NCBI RefSeq assembly: GCF_009931695.1
Contig: NZ_CP048000.1
Coordinates: 3,117,501 to 3,181,500 of the forward strand
Reading direction: 5' to 3'
Length of the DNA stretch: 64,000 bases
Source: Anaerocolumna sedimenticola
GTDB lineage: Bacteria; Bacillota; Clostridia; Lachnospirales; Lachnospiraceae
Shown: positions 8,735-16,525 of the stretch, one piece after another
Layout of the letters: each line of letters opens with the position of its first letter
Numbering within the stretch: position 1 is the first letter of the stretch
Notes under the pieces: generated by a model
The model's input: the letters and a program-made list of their open reading frames with translations, nothing else
Told to the model about the DNA's origin: nothing
Database searches by the model: none
Program-made: the position numbers and the translations under genes

Positions 8735-11449
8735 ATGAGAGGGACATTAGTTAATTTAAACGTAAATCCTTGTAAGATGTGTATGCCCATGGGTGCAGTG
8801 ACGGCATTTTATGGTATTAAGAAATGTATGTCCATTCTTCACGGCTCCCAAGGCTGCAGCACCTATATCAGACGGCATATGGCCACCCATTATAATGAAC
8901 CTGTAGATATCGCCTCTTCTTCCCTTACGGAAGAAGGAACGGTATACGGCGGTGAGGAGAATTTAATAAAAGGTATCAAGAATGTAATCGCGGTTTATGA
9001 ACCGGAAGTCATTGCAGTTATGACTACCTGCCTTGCTGAGACGATCGGGGAAGATGTTGTTCGTATTATAGAGAAATTTTATAGCGAAAATCCGCAATAC
9101 AAAAATATCAAGATTATCCCTGTACCGTCAGCCGGATATGCAGGCACGCAATTTGAGGGTTATATGAAAGCATTATTTCAAATCGTAAAAAATACAGAGA
9201 TGGACACTGCTAAAAATAATAAAATCAATATAATTACCAGTACCCTATCTCCTGCAGATACCAGATATGTAAAAGAATTACTGGAAAGCTATTCCATTGA
9301 TTATATATTGTTGCCGGATTTATCCGAGAATCTGGACGGAATCTACAAACCGCAGTATGAAAAACTACCGTCCCATGGGACTGATATAGCTGATATCAGA
9401 AAAATGGCAGGTGCGCAGTTTACATTAGAATTGTCGGCTTTTACGAGTGATAATCCATCCGCAGCGGAATATCTGAATGAAACCTATGGGGTGCCATATA
9501 AAAAGCTGAATTTACCGGTCAGCTTACGGGATAATGATGAATTATTGCGTATCTTATCTGAAATCTCAGGTAAGAAAACTCCAGAAAAACTTTTAATACA
9601 AAGAGGGCGTTTCCTGGATGCCATGATAGACGCTCATAAGTATAACGGTGAAGCCAGGGCGGCTATCTACGGTGAACCGGATTTCGTATATAGTACAGTT
9701 CGTTTATGTGTGGAGAACGGAATTATGCCGCTTCTTGTTGCTACCGGTTCCAAGTGCGCTGCTCTGAAAAAAATGCTGGAAATAGAAATAAAAGAAATAG
9801 CTGACAGCTACTTTATTAAAGAATATATAATTCTGGATGACGTGGATTTTCAGACCATTGAAGAATATGCCAGGGAATTGGATGTGAATGTTTTAATCGG
9901 CAATTCGGACGGACGAAGAGTTGCTGAGAAATTAGGTATTGATTTGGTTAGACGAAGTTTTCCGGTTCACGACCGGGTTGGGGGACAGCGGCTGCGTACT
10001 TTAGGTTATGAGGGTGCCTTAAGCTTTTTAGACGACATATCCAATGTCATATTATCAAGAAAAGAAACAACATTCAGAGAAAAACTTTATAACCGGTATT
10101 ATAAAGAGAAAAAGCTGGAGGATGTGAAACAGCAGATGAAAGAAAACATAACAGAACTCACTATACATAAGAAAGACTCAGCAGTGAAATATAAAACAAT
10201 CGAAGAAAAAACTGCGACACATCCCTGTTATAATTGCGGTGCTCACGACTATGCCAGAATGCATCTGCCAATTGCTCCAAAATGTAATATCAGCTGTAAT
10301 TATTGCGTAAGAAAATATGATTGCCCTAATGAAAGCAGGCCTGGGGTAACCACAGAAGTGCTGACTCCAACGGAAGCATTTCATAAATATATGGAGGTCA
10401 AAAAGAAAGTTCCCAATCTATCTGTGGTGGGAATTGCAGGTCCTGGGGATGTTTTAGCTAATTTTGAAGAAACGAAAAAAACCCTGGAACTGATCCGCGA
10501 ACAGGATAAGGAGGTCACATTCTGCTTATCAACCAACGGACTTATGCTTCCTCAATATGCCAATGATCTGATTGATTTAGGCGTAACACATGTTACGGTA
10601 ACGATGAATGCCGTAGATCCTAAAATCGGCGGAAAGATATATAAGTACGTGCATTATATGGGAGTATCTTATTATGGTGAAACTGCCGCTGCCATTTTAA
10701 TGTCAAACCAATTAGCCGGCATTAAAATGCTTACATCAAGGGGGATTATCTGCAAGGTTAATATCGTTATGCTGAAAGGCATTAATGAAAACCATATACC
10801 TGAAGTAGTGAAGAAAGTGAAAGAAATCGGCGGAACCATAACCAATATCATGCAATTGATTCCGGTAAAGGGAAGTGTTTTTGAAGAGCTGCCACTGGTA
10901 AATAACCAGGAAATTATGGCAATGCGTAAGCTCTGCGGGGAAACTATGCAGCAGATGTATCACTGCAGACAGTGCCGGGCGGATGCGATTGGTATATTAG
11001 GCAGTGACAGGTCCATCGAATTTAATTCCTGTCATAAGGCAGCTGATACTATTGCTAAGACTGAAATTAAAACTTCTTTATCAATCACACAATTAAAAGA
11101 AAAGGAAGAAAAAACCTTTCAGGTTGCAGTTGCATCAAAAAACGGAATGCTGGTAGACCAGCATTTTGGTCAGGTTTCGGAATTTTATGTTTATGAATAC
11201 AGCCATGGAAATGCAGTATTTAAAGAGAGAAGAAATATAGAAAAATATTGTAACGGTAAGAAAGAATGCGGTGATAAGGAGGACAAAATGGAATCCATTA
11301 TAAACACTATTGCAGATTGTGATGCGGTTATCGCAATGCGTATAGGGGAATCCCCAAAAATGATATTAAACCAAAGGGGAATACAGGTTTTTGCTACCTA
11401 TGACAGAATTGAGGATTCTGTTAAAAAAGCTGCTGCTGAATTAGGTTAG
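8735..11449 (+). CDS. nifN-B: NifN-NifB fusion protein with C-terminal NifX-like domain
   Basis: A 904-residue fusion for FeMo-cofactor synthesis. Residues 1 to about 445 are NifN, a NifK paralogue (Cys13 and Cys16 near the N-terminus, H-G-S-Q-G-C at 36-41, T-T-C-L-A-E at about 97). Residues about 490-780 are NifB, a radical SAM enzyme that makes NifB-co: leading H-P-C-Y-N-C (498, 501), the SAM cluster motif C-x3-C-x2-C at 517/521/524, and H-C-R-Q-C (744/747) near its end. Residues about 790-904 are a dinitrogenase cofactor-binding (NifX/NafY-like) domain. The fusion puts precursor synthesis beside the NifEN scaffold and matches the clostridial nifN-B pattern. An AGAGG site precedes the ATG. 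Confidence 0.97.
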   Translation: MRGTLVNLNVNPCKMCMPMGAVTAFYGIKKCMSILHGSQGCSTYIRRHMATHYNEPVDIASSSLTEEGTVYGGEENLIKGIKNVIAVYEPEVIAVMTTCLAETIGEDVVRIIEKFYSENPQYKNIKIIPVPSAGYAGTQFEGYMKALFQIVKNTEMDTAKNNKINIITSTLSPADTRYVKELLESYSIDYILLPDLSENLDGIYKPQYEKLPSHGTDIADIRKMAGAQFTLELSAFTSDNPSAAEYLNETYGVPYKKLNLPVSLRDNDELLRILSEISGKKTPEKLLIQRGRFLDAMIDAHKYNGEARAAIYGEPDFVYSTVRLCVENGIMPLLVATGSKCAALKKMLEIEIKEIADSYFIKEYIILDDVDFQTIEEYARELDVNVLIGNSDGRRVAEKLGIDLVRRSFPVHDRVGGQRLRTLGYEGALSFLDDISNVILSRKETTFREKLYNRYYKEKKLEDVKQQMKENITELTIHKKDSAVKYKTIEEKTATHPCYNCGAHDYARMHLPIAPKCNISCNYCVRKYDCPNESRPGVTTEVLTPTEAFHKYMEVKKKVPNLSVVGIAGPGDVLANFEETKKTLELIREQDKEVTFCLSTNGLMLPQYANDLIDLGVTHVTVTMNAVDPKIGGKIYKYVHYMGVSYYGETAAAILMSNQLAGIKMLTSRGIICKVNIVMLKGINENHIPEVVKKVKEIGGTITNIMQLIPVKGSVFEELPLVNNQEIMAMRKLCGETMQQMYHCRQCRADAIGILGSDRSIEFNSCHKAADTIAKTEIKTSLSITQLKEKEEKTFQVAVASKNGMLVDQHFGQVSEFYVYEYSHGNAVFKERRNIEKYCNGKKECGDKEDKMESIINTIADCDAVIAMRIGESPKMILNQRGIQVFATYDRIEDSVKKAAAELG

Positions 11450-11600
11450 AGGATTTTTGCGAAACTCCAATATTGTATCTATATACCGTATATTAATACA
11501 ATTTCAGAGCTGAATATTGCCCTGAAGGCAACTGAAGTTATGAAATACGTATCATGTATGGTATATTCGAAAAACTATATAGTTTAGCCATTACCTAAAA
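11444..11600 (+). repeat. Dispersed inverted repeat family B, copy 1 (split by unrelated sequence)
   Basis: The left arm (TTAGG..TTGCGAAACTCC, 11444-11468) begins in the nifN-B stop region and the right arm (ATGGTATATT, AAAACTATATAGTTT, ATTACCTA, about 11558-11596) lies near the next gene. The copy at 57894-57956 has the same two arms joined directly, so about 85 bases seem to be inserted here or lost there. Confidence 0.55.
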
Positions 11601-11625
11601 ATAGTAAGAAGGAGAGGAGTTTATT

Positions 11626-11934
11626 ATGATTAGCCCAAAGTATCATATATTTATTTGTACCAGCTGCCGAATTAACGGTGTCCAGAAAGGTTTTTGTTAT
11701 TCAAAGGATTCGGTGAATATTGTTCAAAAATTTATGGAGGAAGTGAATGACAGGGATTTATCCAGTGAAGTGATGATAACCAATACCGGATGTTTTGGTA
11801 TCTGTGATAAAGGTCCGATTGCAGTGGTTTATCCGGAGGGCGTCTGGTATGGCAACCTGACGGAAGAGGATGTGGAAACCATCATGGAGCAGCATATGGA
11901 AGGCGGAAAACCCGTAAAAGAGTTAATGATATAA
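11626..11934 (+). CDS. [2Fe-2S] ferredoxin, thioredoxin-like fold, nif-associated
   Basis: A 102-residue thioredoxin-like [2Fe-2S] ferredoxin closely resembling the C. pasteurianum [2Fe-2S] ferredoxin in length and sequence. Cysteines 11, 14, 24, 56 and 60 are all present (I-C-T-S-C, G-F-C-Y-S, T-G-C-F-G-I-C); ligands in the family are Cys11, 24, 56 and 60, and Cys14 is free. The conserved C-terminal P-E-G-V-W-Y-G-N is present. The C. pasteurianum protein is reported to interact with the nitrogenase MoFe protein, and a place between nifN-B and nifV supports a nitrogenase role, as electron carrier or during assembly. An AAGGAGAGGAG site precedes the ATG. Confidence 0.9.
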   Translation: MISPKYHIFICTSCRINGVQKGFCYSKDSVNIVQKFMEEVNDRDLSSEVMITNTGCFGICDKGPIAVVYPEGVWYGNLTEEDVETIMEQHMEGGKPVKELMI

Positions 11935-12034
11935 AGCTATGCGTTGTTCTTTAGAACCGTCGTAACTTAAAAGTCATAAGAATTAAGTATAACAGAGAAC
12001 TGTATAACTTCGTTAGGTGGCGGGAGATGGCAGT

Positions 12035-13006
12035 ATGATTCGAATGATTGATAATACTTTAACCGGATTTGATGGACGACTGCCATCAAAAGAGGATTTA
12101 CATTTATTTTGTAATCTATTAGTGGCAATTGGTGTGGATTTAATTGAATTATCCGTAGCAGCATTAAAAAAAATGGAGACATTACCTGGGGAGGGTAATT
12201 ATGTATTACACATTGATTATGCTGACGAGATGATGAAATATCCGGGTTTTAGCCGTTATACCTGTCATCAGGAGGAGTATTCGGAAAAGTTGATCCGTGA
12301 TATACAAATAAATGATGTAAGGGAAATAGTTAAGCTAAGAGCACTGAATTACTGTAAGGAAGTACGTATTATCGGTCTGGATGATTTAATGTGCGGATCC
12401 TATGATAAAACAATGAATGAAATAAAACGGGTTCTTCCAAACAGTAAGATAAATTTTTGTCCTGAAAATACTTACAGCTGTGCAAGTGCTATTGCGGTTC
12501 AATGGTTATTGAATTATGGGAATGATGTTACAACCAGCTTTGCCGGCTCACGAAATAATGCAGCTACAGAAGAAGTAATACTGGCATTACGCTTAAGTGT
12601 CAGACATAAACCGAACCGTGATTTGACGGTATTGCCACTGCTTGCTGCGCTTTTTGAAAAGATTTCAGATACCAGAATAAGCAACAAGAAACCGGTTATA
12701 GGGAGGAATATTTTTAAAGTAGAGGCAGGTATCCATGCCGATGGAATCAGGAAAAACCCGGCTACGTATGAAGCTTATGAACCGGAATGTGTCGGCGGAA
12801 AGTCAGAAATCGTCATAGGAAAACATTCCGGCATGAAAGCTATTAAATTAAAAATGGAAGAAATGAATTTAGCAATTCCGGAGGAGAAAACAGTTGAAAA
12901 AATCCTGAATTTAGTTAAGCAAGTATGTACTGATACCAGAAGCAGTTTAAGTGATGAAAAGTTTAAAAGATTGGCTATTGAGGTGATTGCCTATGAAAGA
13001 AAATAA
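12035..13006 (+). CDS. nifV-omega: Homocitrate synthase, omega subunit
   Basis: One half of a split homocitrate synthase, which makes the homocitrate of FeMo-cofactor from acetyl-CoA and 2-oxoglutarate. The C-terminal part has the LeuA/NifV-type G-I-H-A-D-G-I and G-K-H-S-G motifs (roughly residues 230-275). The N-terminal barrel-like part has lost the catalytic D-T-T-L-R-D-G-E signature, reading D-N-T-L-T-G-F-D-G, and is presumably non-catalytic. An ATG start at 12035 is preferred to the upstream GTG at 12017, because GGGAG (12022-12026) lies eight bases before it; the product is 323 residues. It overlaps the alpha gene by 14 bases. The split follows C. pasteurianum. Confidence 0.85.
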   Translation: MIRMIDNTLTGFDGRLPSKEDLHLFCNLLVAIGVDLIELSVAALKKMETLPGEGNYVLHIDYADEMMKYPGFSRYTCHQEEYSEKLIRDIQINDVREIVKLRALNYCKEVRIIGLDDLMCGSYDKTMNEIKRVLPNSKINFCPENTYSCASAIAVQWLLNYGNDVTTSFAGSRNNAATEEVILALRLSVRHKPNRDLTVLPLLAALFEKISDTRISNKKPVIGRNIFKVEAGIHADGIRKNPATYEAYEPECVGGKSEIVIGKHSGMKAIKLKMEEMNLAIPEEKTVEKILNLVKQVCTDTRSSLSDEKFKRLAIEVIAYERK

Positions 13007-13799
13007 ATATATTGTGGATACAACCTTAAGAGATGGGGAGCAGAGTCCCGGAATTGCTCTTAATACCAGAGATAAGGTGAAAATAGCTAAATTATTGGAT
13101 GAAATAGGAGTTTATGAAATAGAAGCAGGGGTTCCCTGCCTTAGTACTGCAGAAGCAGACGGAATCAGTGAAATTATCGAAAATACCAAACACGCCAAAA
13201 TATCGGTCTGGAGCAGGATGAACGTAAATGATATAAAATATTCCATAGGGTGTAAACCTCATATTGTCCACATAGGAACTCCGGTTTCTTATATCCAGAT
13301 TTACAGCAAATTAAAGAAAAATAAAGCATGGGTTCAAAAGAATATTTTAGAATGTGTGGATATTGCAAAAAGAAATGGTGTGGATGTAACAGTTGGATTA
13401 GAGGATGCCTCAAGATCAGATATAGGATTTATATTAAGCTTAATTAAGGAGTTGAAAAAAGCAGGGGTAAATACTATAAGAATTGCAGATACCGTTGGGA
13501 TATTAACTCCAAGCCGTACGAAAGAAATAGTTAAAACTATTAAAGAACATTCGGATGTTGAGATAGAGATGCATGTACACAATGATTTGGGGATGGCTGT
13601 AGCAAATTCCATAATCGGAGCTAAAGCCGGGGCGGCATATGTTGACTGTACTTTATTTGGTATCGGAGAAAGAACAGGAAATTGTAATTTTTATGATTTT
13701 GTCCATGCTAGTGAATCTATTTTTAATTTTGCAATGAATAAAAGACAGATTAGAAAAATAGAAGAAGAAAGTTACGAGGAATTAAAAGGAGCGATGTAA
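12993..13799 (+). CDS. nifV-alpha: Homocitrate synthase, alpha (catalytic) subunit
   Basis: Catalytic TIM-barrel half of homocitrate synthase, 268 residues. It has D-T-T-L-R-D-G-E-Q-S-P-G near residues 9-20, the V-G-L-E-D-A-S-R-S-D strand, and the metal-binding H-V-H-N-D-L-G-M-A with G-I-G-E-R-T-G-N further on. It lacks the C-terminal communication and regulatory region, which is supplied by the omega gene. ATG 12993 is chosen over TTG 12987 because GAGGTGA (12980-12986) is spaced six bases from it. It is the last gene of the nif operon. Neither modABC nor nifS/nifU is present. Confidence 0.9.
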   Translation: MKENKYIVDTTLRDGEQSPGIALNTRDKVKIAKLLDEIGVYEIEAGVPCLSTAEADGISEIIENTKHAKISVWSRMNVNDIKYSIGCKPHIVHIGTPVSYIQIYSKLKKNKAWVQKNILECVDIAKRNGVDVTVGLEDASRSDIGFILSLIKELKKAGVNTIRIADTVGILTPSRTKEIVKTIKEHSDVEIEMHVHNDLGMAVANSIIGAKAGAAYVDCTLFGIGERTGNCNFYDFVHASESIFNFAMNKRQIRKIEEESYEELKGAM

Positions 13800-13872
13800 T
13801 TTAAAGTTTAAATTGGAATAAATTTAAAAGTAAGCATTCCTTAAAATATAAGACAAATAGCAGAAGAATAAA

Positions 13873-13912
13873 AAAATGCACAAAAATCATGGAGATTTAT
13901 GTGCATTTTTTA
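13873..13912 (+). terminator. Terminator of the nif operon
   Basis: AAAATGCACA (13873-13882) pairs with TGTGCATTTT (13900-13909), and T residues continue to 13911. It lies 74 bases after nifV-alpha. Confidence 0.85.
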
Positions 13913-14202
13913 TATCCTGTCCTGGGATGCACTATTATAATAAAAAGTTTTTCATATTTCAAAAAATTTTGGAACCATAAAATAAATACTCTCGTCTAAT
14001 CAATGTAAAGGCTTAAGAAAGGAGGCACTAGATAATCTCTTTCGGTACCAAAGAGATTATCAGAGAAAATAGAGTTTGTATAAAAATTAATATATGTTAC
14101 TTAATAAATTATGAATTTATAACCTAATAAATTATTAATTTAATGATAACTATTAAAGAAACGAAATAGACGGAAAATTTTAAGAAAGATGAGGTATTAT
14201 TT
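13913..14202. promoter_or_regulatory. Long leader region with a perfect hairpin before the surface-protein gene
   Basis: About 290 AT-rich bases. An AAAGGAGG ribosome-binding-like motif at about 14019-14026 has no start codon after it. It is followed by a perfect hairpin, GATAATCTCTT (14031-14041) with AAAGAGATTATC (14050-14061). The hairpin lacks a T run and may stabilise or regulate the mRNA of the next gene. No gene is visible in this stretch. Confidence 0.4.
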
Positions 14203-15063
14203 ATGATTAAAACTAAATTTATGAAAGCTATTATGTTAGGTTTGTGTGTATCGGCATTGTCAACGGGTGTGGCATTTGCAGAAACCATTGACAGTAAAGC
14301 AGCAGAAGTAACAGCACAGGATACCGGGATTGACAGTGAATTATTAAAATTACAGAGTAAAATAGATCAATATGTGTTTGTTGATCATTTTGAAGAAATA
14401 GAAAAATTGGGATTTACCGTAACCCATACCGGGCCGGTAGATAATTATGTGGAGATTGGTATTAATCCTTATAGTGAGAAAAATGCAGATTATCTGTATG
14501 ACATCTTTGGCAGCGAAAAGGTGAAAGTTGTGAAAGGGGAAGAAGCCGTATTATATGCAACCGGCGAGGCAGCAGCTCCGGATACCGCGGTATCATCAGA
14601 GATGATAGATAACAGCCTGGTTACCAGACAGGATGAAGTTAATAAAGCCTTATTTGAAGATAAGGCCTCTGAGTTAGAAACTAAGGGAATTTCAATTATG
14701 TATACTACTCCTCTCGACGGATATATAGAAGTTGGAATTCGTCCATATAATGAAGATAATGCTAAGTTTATTTATAGTTTAACCGGTGAAGATATGGTAA
14801 AAGTTGTCCTGGGTAAAGAACCGGAATTAATGGCAACTTCAGGACTTGCAACAGATGATGTGATGACTGCCACAGCAGCGCAGGATGGTAAGGAAATAGC
14901 AGAAGAGGGTAATATTGAAGTTGTCAGTGTAGCAGATAAAACGCCTGTTGAGGAAGCAGCTGCCAAAGAAAATAATTTCTTACCAATTGTAGGGATAGCC
15001 GGAGTTGCAGCCTTACTTGGCGGCGTGGTAATCTTTTCTCAGAAAAAGAAAACATCAAGATAA
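14203..15063 (+). CDS. Exported surface protein with two copies of an unknown domain
   Basis: I do not recognise this family. The 286-residue protein begins with a signal peptide (K-T-K-F-M-K-A-I..., probable cleavage after A-F-A at 26). Two homologous segments of about 75 residues follow (about 45-122 and 145-220), both with a Y-[VI]-E-[VI]-G-I-x-P-Y core, then x-E-x-N-A-x-[FY]-[LI]-Y and [VM]-V-K-V-V-x-G-[KE]-E. An acidic linker follows. The tail has L-P-I-V-G (260-264), a hydrophobic stretch and S-Q-K-K-K-T-S-R, the plan of a sortase signal or membrane anchor, but the motif is not a standard LPxTG. It stands alone between a terminator on each side. Role unknown. Confidence 0.8.
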   Translation: MIKTKFMKAIMLGLCVSALSTGVAFAETIDSKAAEVTAQDTGIDSELLKLQSKIDQYVFVDHFEEIEKLGFTVTHTGPVDNYVEIGINPYSEKNADYLYDIFGSEKVKVVKGEEAVLYATGEAAAPDTAVSSEMIDNSLVTRQDEVNKALFEDKASELETKGISIMYTTPLDGYIEVGIRPYNEDNAKFIYSLTGEDMVKVVLGKEPELMATSGLATDDVMTATAAQDGKEIAEEGNIEVVSVADKTPVEEAAAKENNFLPIVGIAGVAALLGGVVIFSQKKKTSR

Positions 15064-15136
15064 GAATGTAACAAAAATAATCAAAGACATATGAGGAAAA
15101 TTCAAATAAGAGCTTATTTATAAGCAAAAATTAGAT

Positions 15137-15213
15137 CAGGCTGTTGCAAAATCCAACTTGTTATCTGCAGGGCTGCAGGTCAAGTAGTAATGATTGTGCA
15201 ACAGCCTGTTTTT
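15137..15213. terminator. Terminator after the surface-protein gene, shared with the convergent AraC gene
   Basis: CAGGCTGTTGCA (15137-15148) pairs with TGCAACAGCCTG (15198-15209), followed by TTTTT on the plus strand. It lies between convergent genes and may serve both. Confidence 0.75.
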
Positions 15214-15229
15214 CATGCAGCCTGTCCAA

Positions 15230-16111
15230 TTAATCGACCGGTTCCGTTAGTTTAGAATTCTCCATACGGTAAGTCTTAGGGCTGACTCCGTAAGTATTTT
15301 TAAACATTTTTGAAAAATTAAACGGATTATCATAACCGGCCTTAATTGAAATATCCTGTATGGAAAGGTTAGTAGTTGTTATTAGTTCGGCTGCTTTGCG
15401 TAACCGGTAATTAACCAGGTATTCCTGAGGAGATACCTGGAGTTCTTTTTTAAATATGGAAGTAAGGTAAGAACGGTTAATACCGATATAATTTGCTATA
15501 TCACATACTTTTATATGTCCATAGTTTAAGGATATATATTGAAGAGCATGTTCCACATAGGTTTCACTGGAATAATCATATCGTTTATCTTTGCTTCTGG
15601 TTGAACTTTGTGCGTCAATTAATGTAGATAACAAATCAAATAAATATCCAACTCGCCTTATCTCATTTGCTAATGTCAGGATATTGGTATCTAACATCTT
15701 TTTAACCATGGGCAGATAGGTTGCAATGGGGATAGCGGATACGGCTACCGGATTATCCGCAGAAAGACCCGCATAAGTTAGATAATCGGTTGCTTTATCA
15801 CCGTCAAAAGTGACCCATATATATTCCCAAGGCTCCTCCATATCAGCATTGTATTGAATTGAAACATCTTTAGGAATTAAAAAAATATTTTCCTTCTTTA
15901 CATGATAATGTTTACCATCTATAATTAAAGAACCCTTGCCGTTTAATACAAAATGTAGATGATATTCATTAGGTATCTTATGATTATAGGTGTATCCGGG
16001 CGGACATTGCTGCTGGCCGCAATGCACCAGGTACAAATCATTCGTCTGTTTTTTAATATTTCTAAGACAACGAAATCCGACTGTTGTATTATAGGTTGTG
16101 GGTTTTTCCAT
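15230..16111 (-). CDS. AraC-family transcriptional regulator of the alpha-galactoside locus
   Basis: A 293-residue regulator with an N-terminal cupin-like sensor domain (about 20-150) and a C-terminal double helix-turn-helix of the AraC/XylS type (about 190-288), including I-A-N-Y-I-G-I-N-R-S-Y-L, S-P-Q-E-Y-L, and the second motif I-S-I-K-A-G-Y-D-N-P-F-N-F-S-K-M-F-K followed by G-V-S-P-K-T-Y-R. It is divergent from the sugar ABC operon, so it probably activates that operon on binding an alpha-galactoside such as raffinose or melibiose (compare MsmR/RafR). AAAGGGGG precedes its ATG. Family is sure; ligand is inferred from neighbours. Confidence 0.92.
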   Translation of the reverse strand: MEKPTTYNTTVGFRCLRNIKKQTNDLYLVHCGQQQCPPGYTYNHKIPNEYHLHFVLNGKGSLIIDGKHYHVKKENIFLIPKDVSIQYNADMEEPWEYIWVTFDGDKATDYLTYAGLSADNPVAVSAIPIATYLPMVKKMLDTNILTLANEIRRVGYLFDLLSTLIDAQSSTRSKDKRYDYSSETYVEHALQYISLNYGHIKVCDIANYIGINRSYLTSIFKKELQVSPQEYLVNYRLRKAAELITTTNLSIQDISIKAGYDNPFNFSKMFKNTYGVSPKTYRMENSKLTEPVD

Positions 16112-16525
16112 AAAACCCCCTTTCTACTTCTAGTTTATATAGTTAATTAGTAAAAATGATTGATATAAATTATTATAATTTTAACAGATAATTAAATTTA
16201 ATTCAATCAAAGTTCCAGAATAATAACGCAATATTTTTTGTTTATGGACATATTTTACTAACAATGTATCTATTAATTATAAATTAGGGATAATAATAAC
16301 AAAGGAAATTAGCTGGTTTTTAAGAATTAATTAGCTGGCATTGTCATAATGGTTAAAATGCATAAGTATAAGAGTGAAAATATATGTATAAGCAACATAA
16401 TGACATGTTTATATAACATAAATCCATTTCCTAATTGTTAATATGACTATATAATTATATCTACATTGAATCTGAATTATAGATTCGGTAGAACACAAGG
16501 CATTATAAAGACGAGGAGGAAAATT
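16112..16525. other. Divergent regulatory region between araC-type gene and ABC operon
   Basis: About 410 very AT-rich bases without a gene. The only conspicuous feature is a pair of AATTAGCTGG direct repeats, listed separately. No clear consensus sigma-A promoter was identified, which fits an activator-dependent promoter. Confidence 0.5.
16307..16338 (+). promoter_or_regulatory. Candidate AraC-type operator (direct repeats 22 bp apart)
   Basis: Two identical ten-base direct repeats, AATTAGCTGG at 16307-16316 and 16329-16338, start 22 bases apart, about two helical turns. AraC-family proteins typically bind such direct repeats at 21-22 base spacing. The site lies in the divergent region between the regulator and the binding-protein gene. 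Binding is inference. Confidence 0.5.

Noticed and set aside
12035-13006. NifV-omega as a pseudogene of homocitrate synthase
   Set aside because: Its catalytic signature is lost, but the C-terminal motifs are intact, the frame is open and C. pasteurianum has the same split arrangement.
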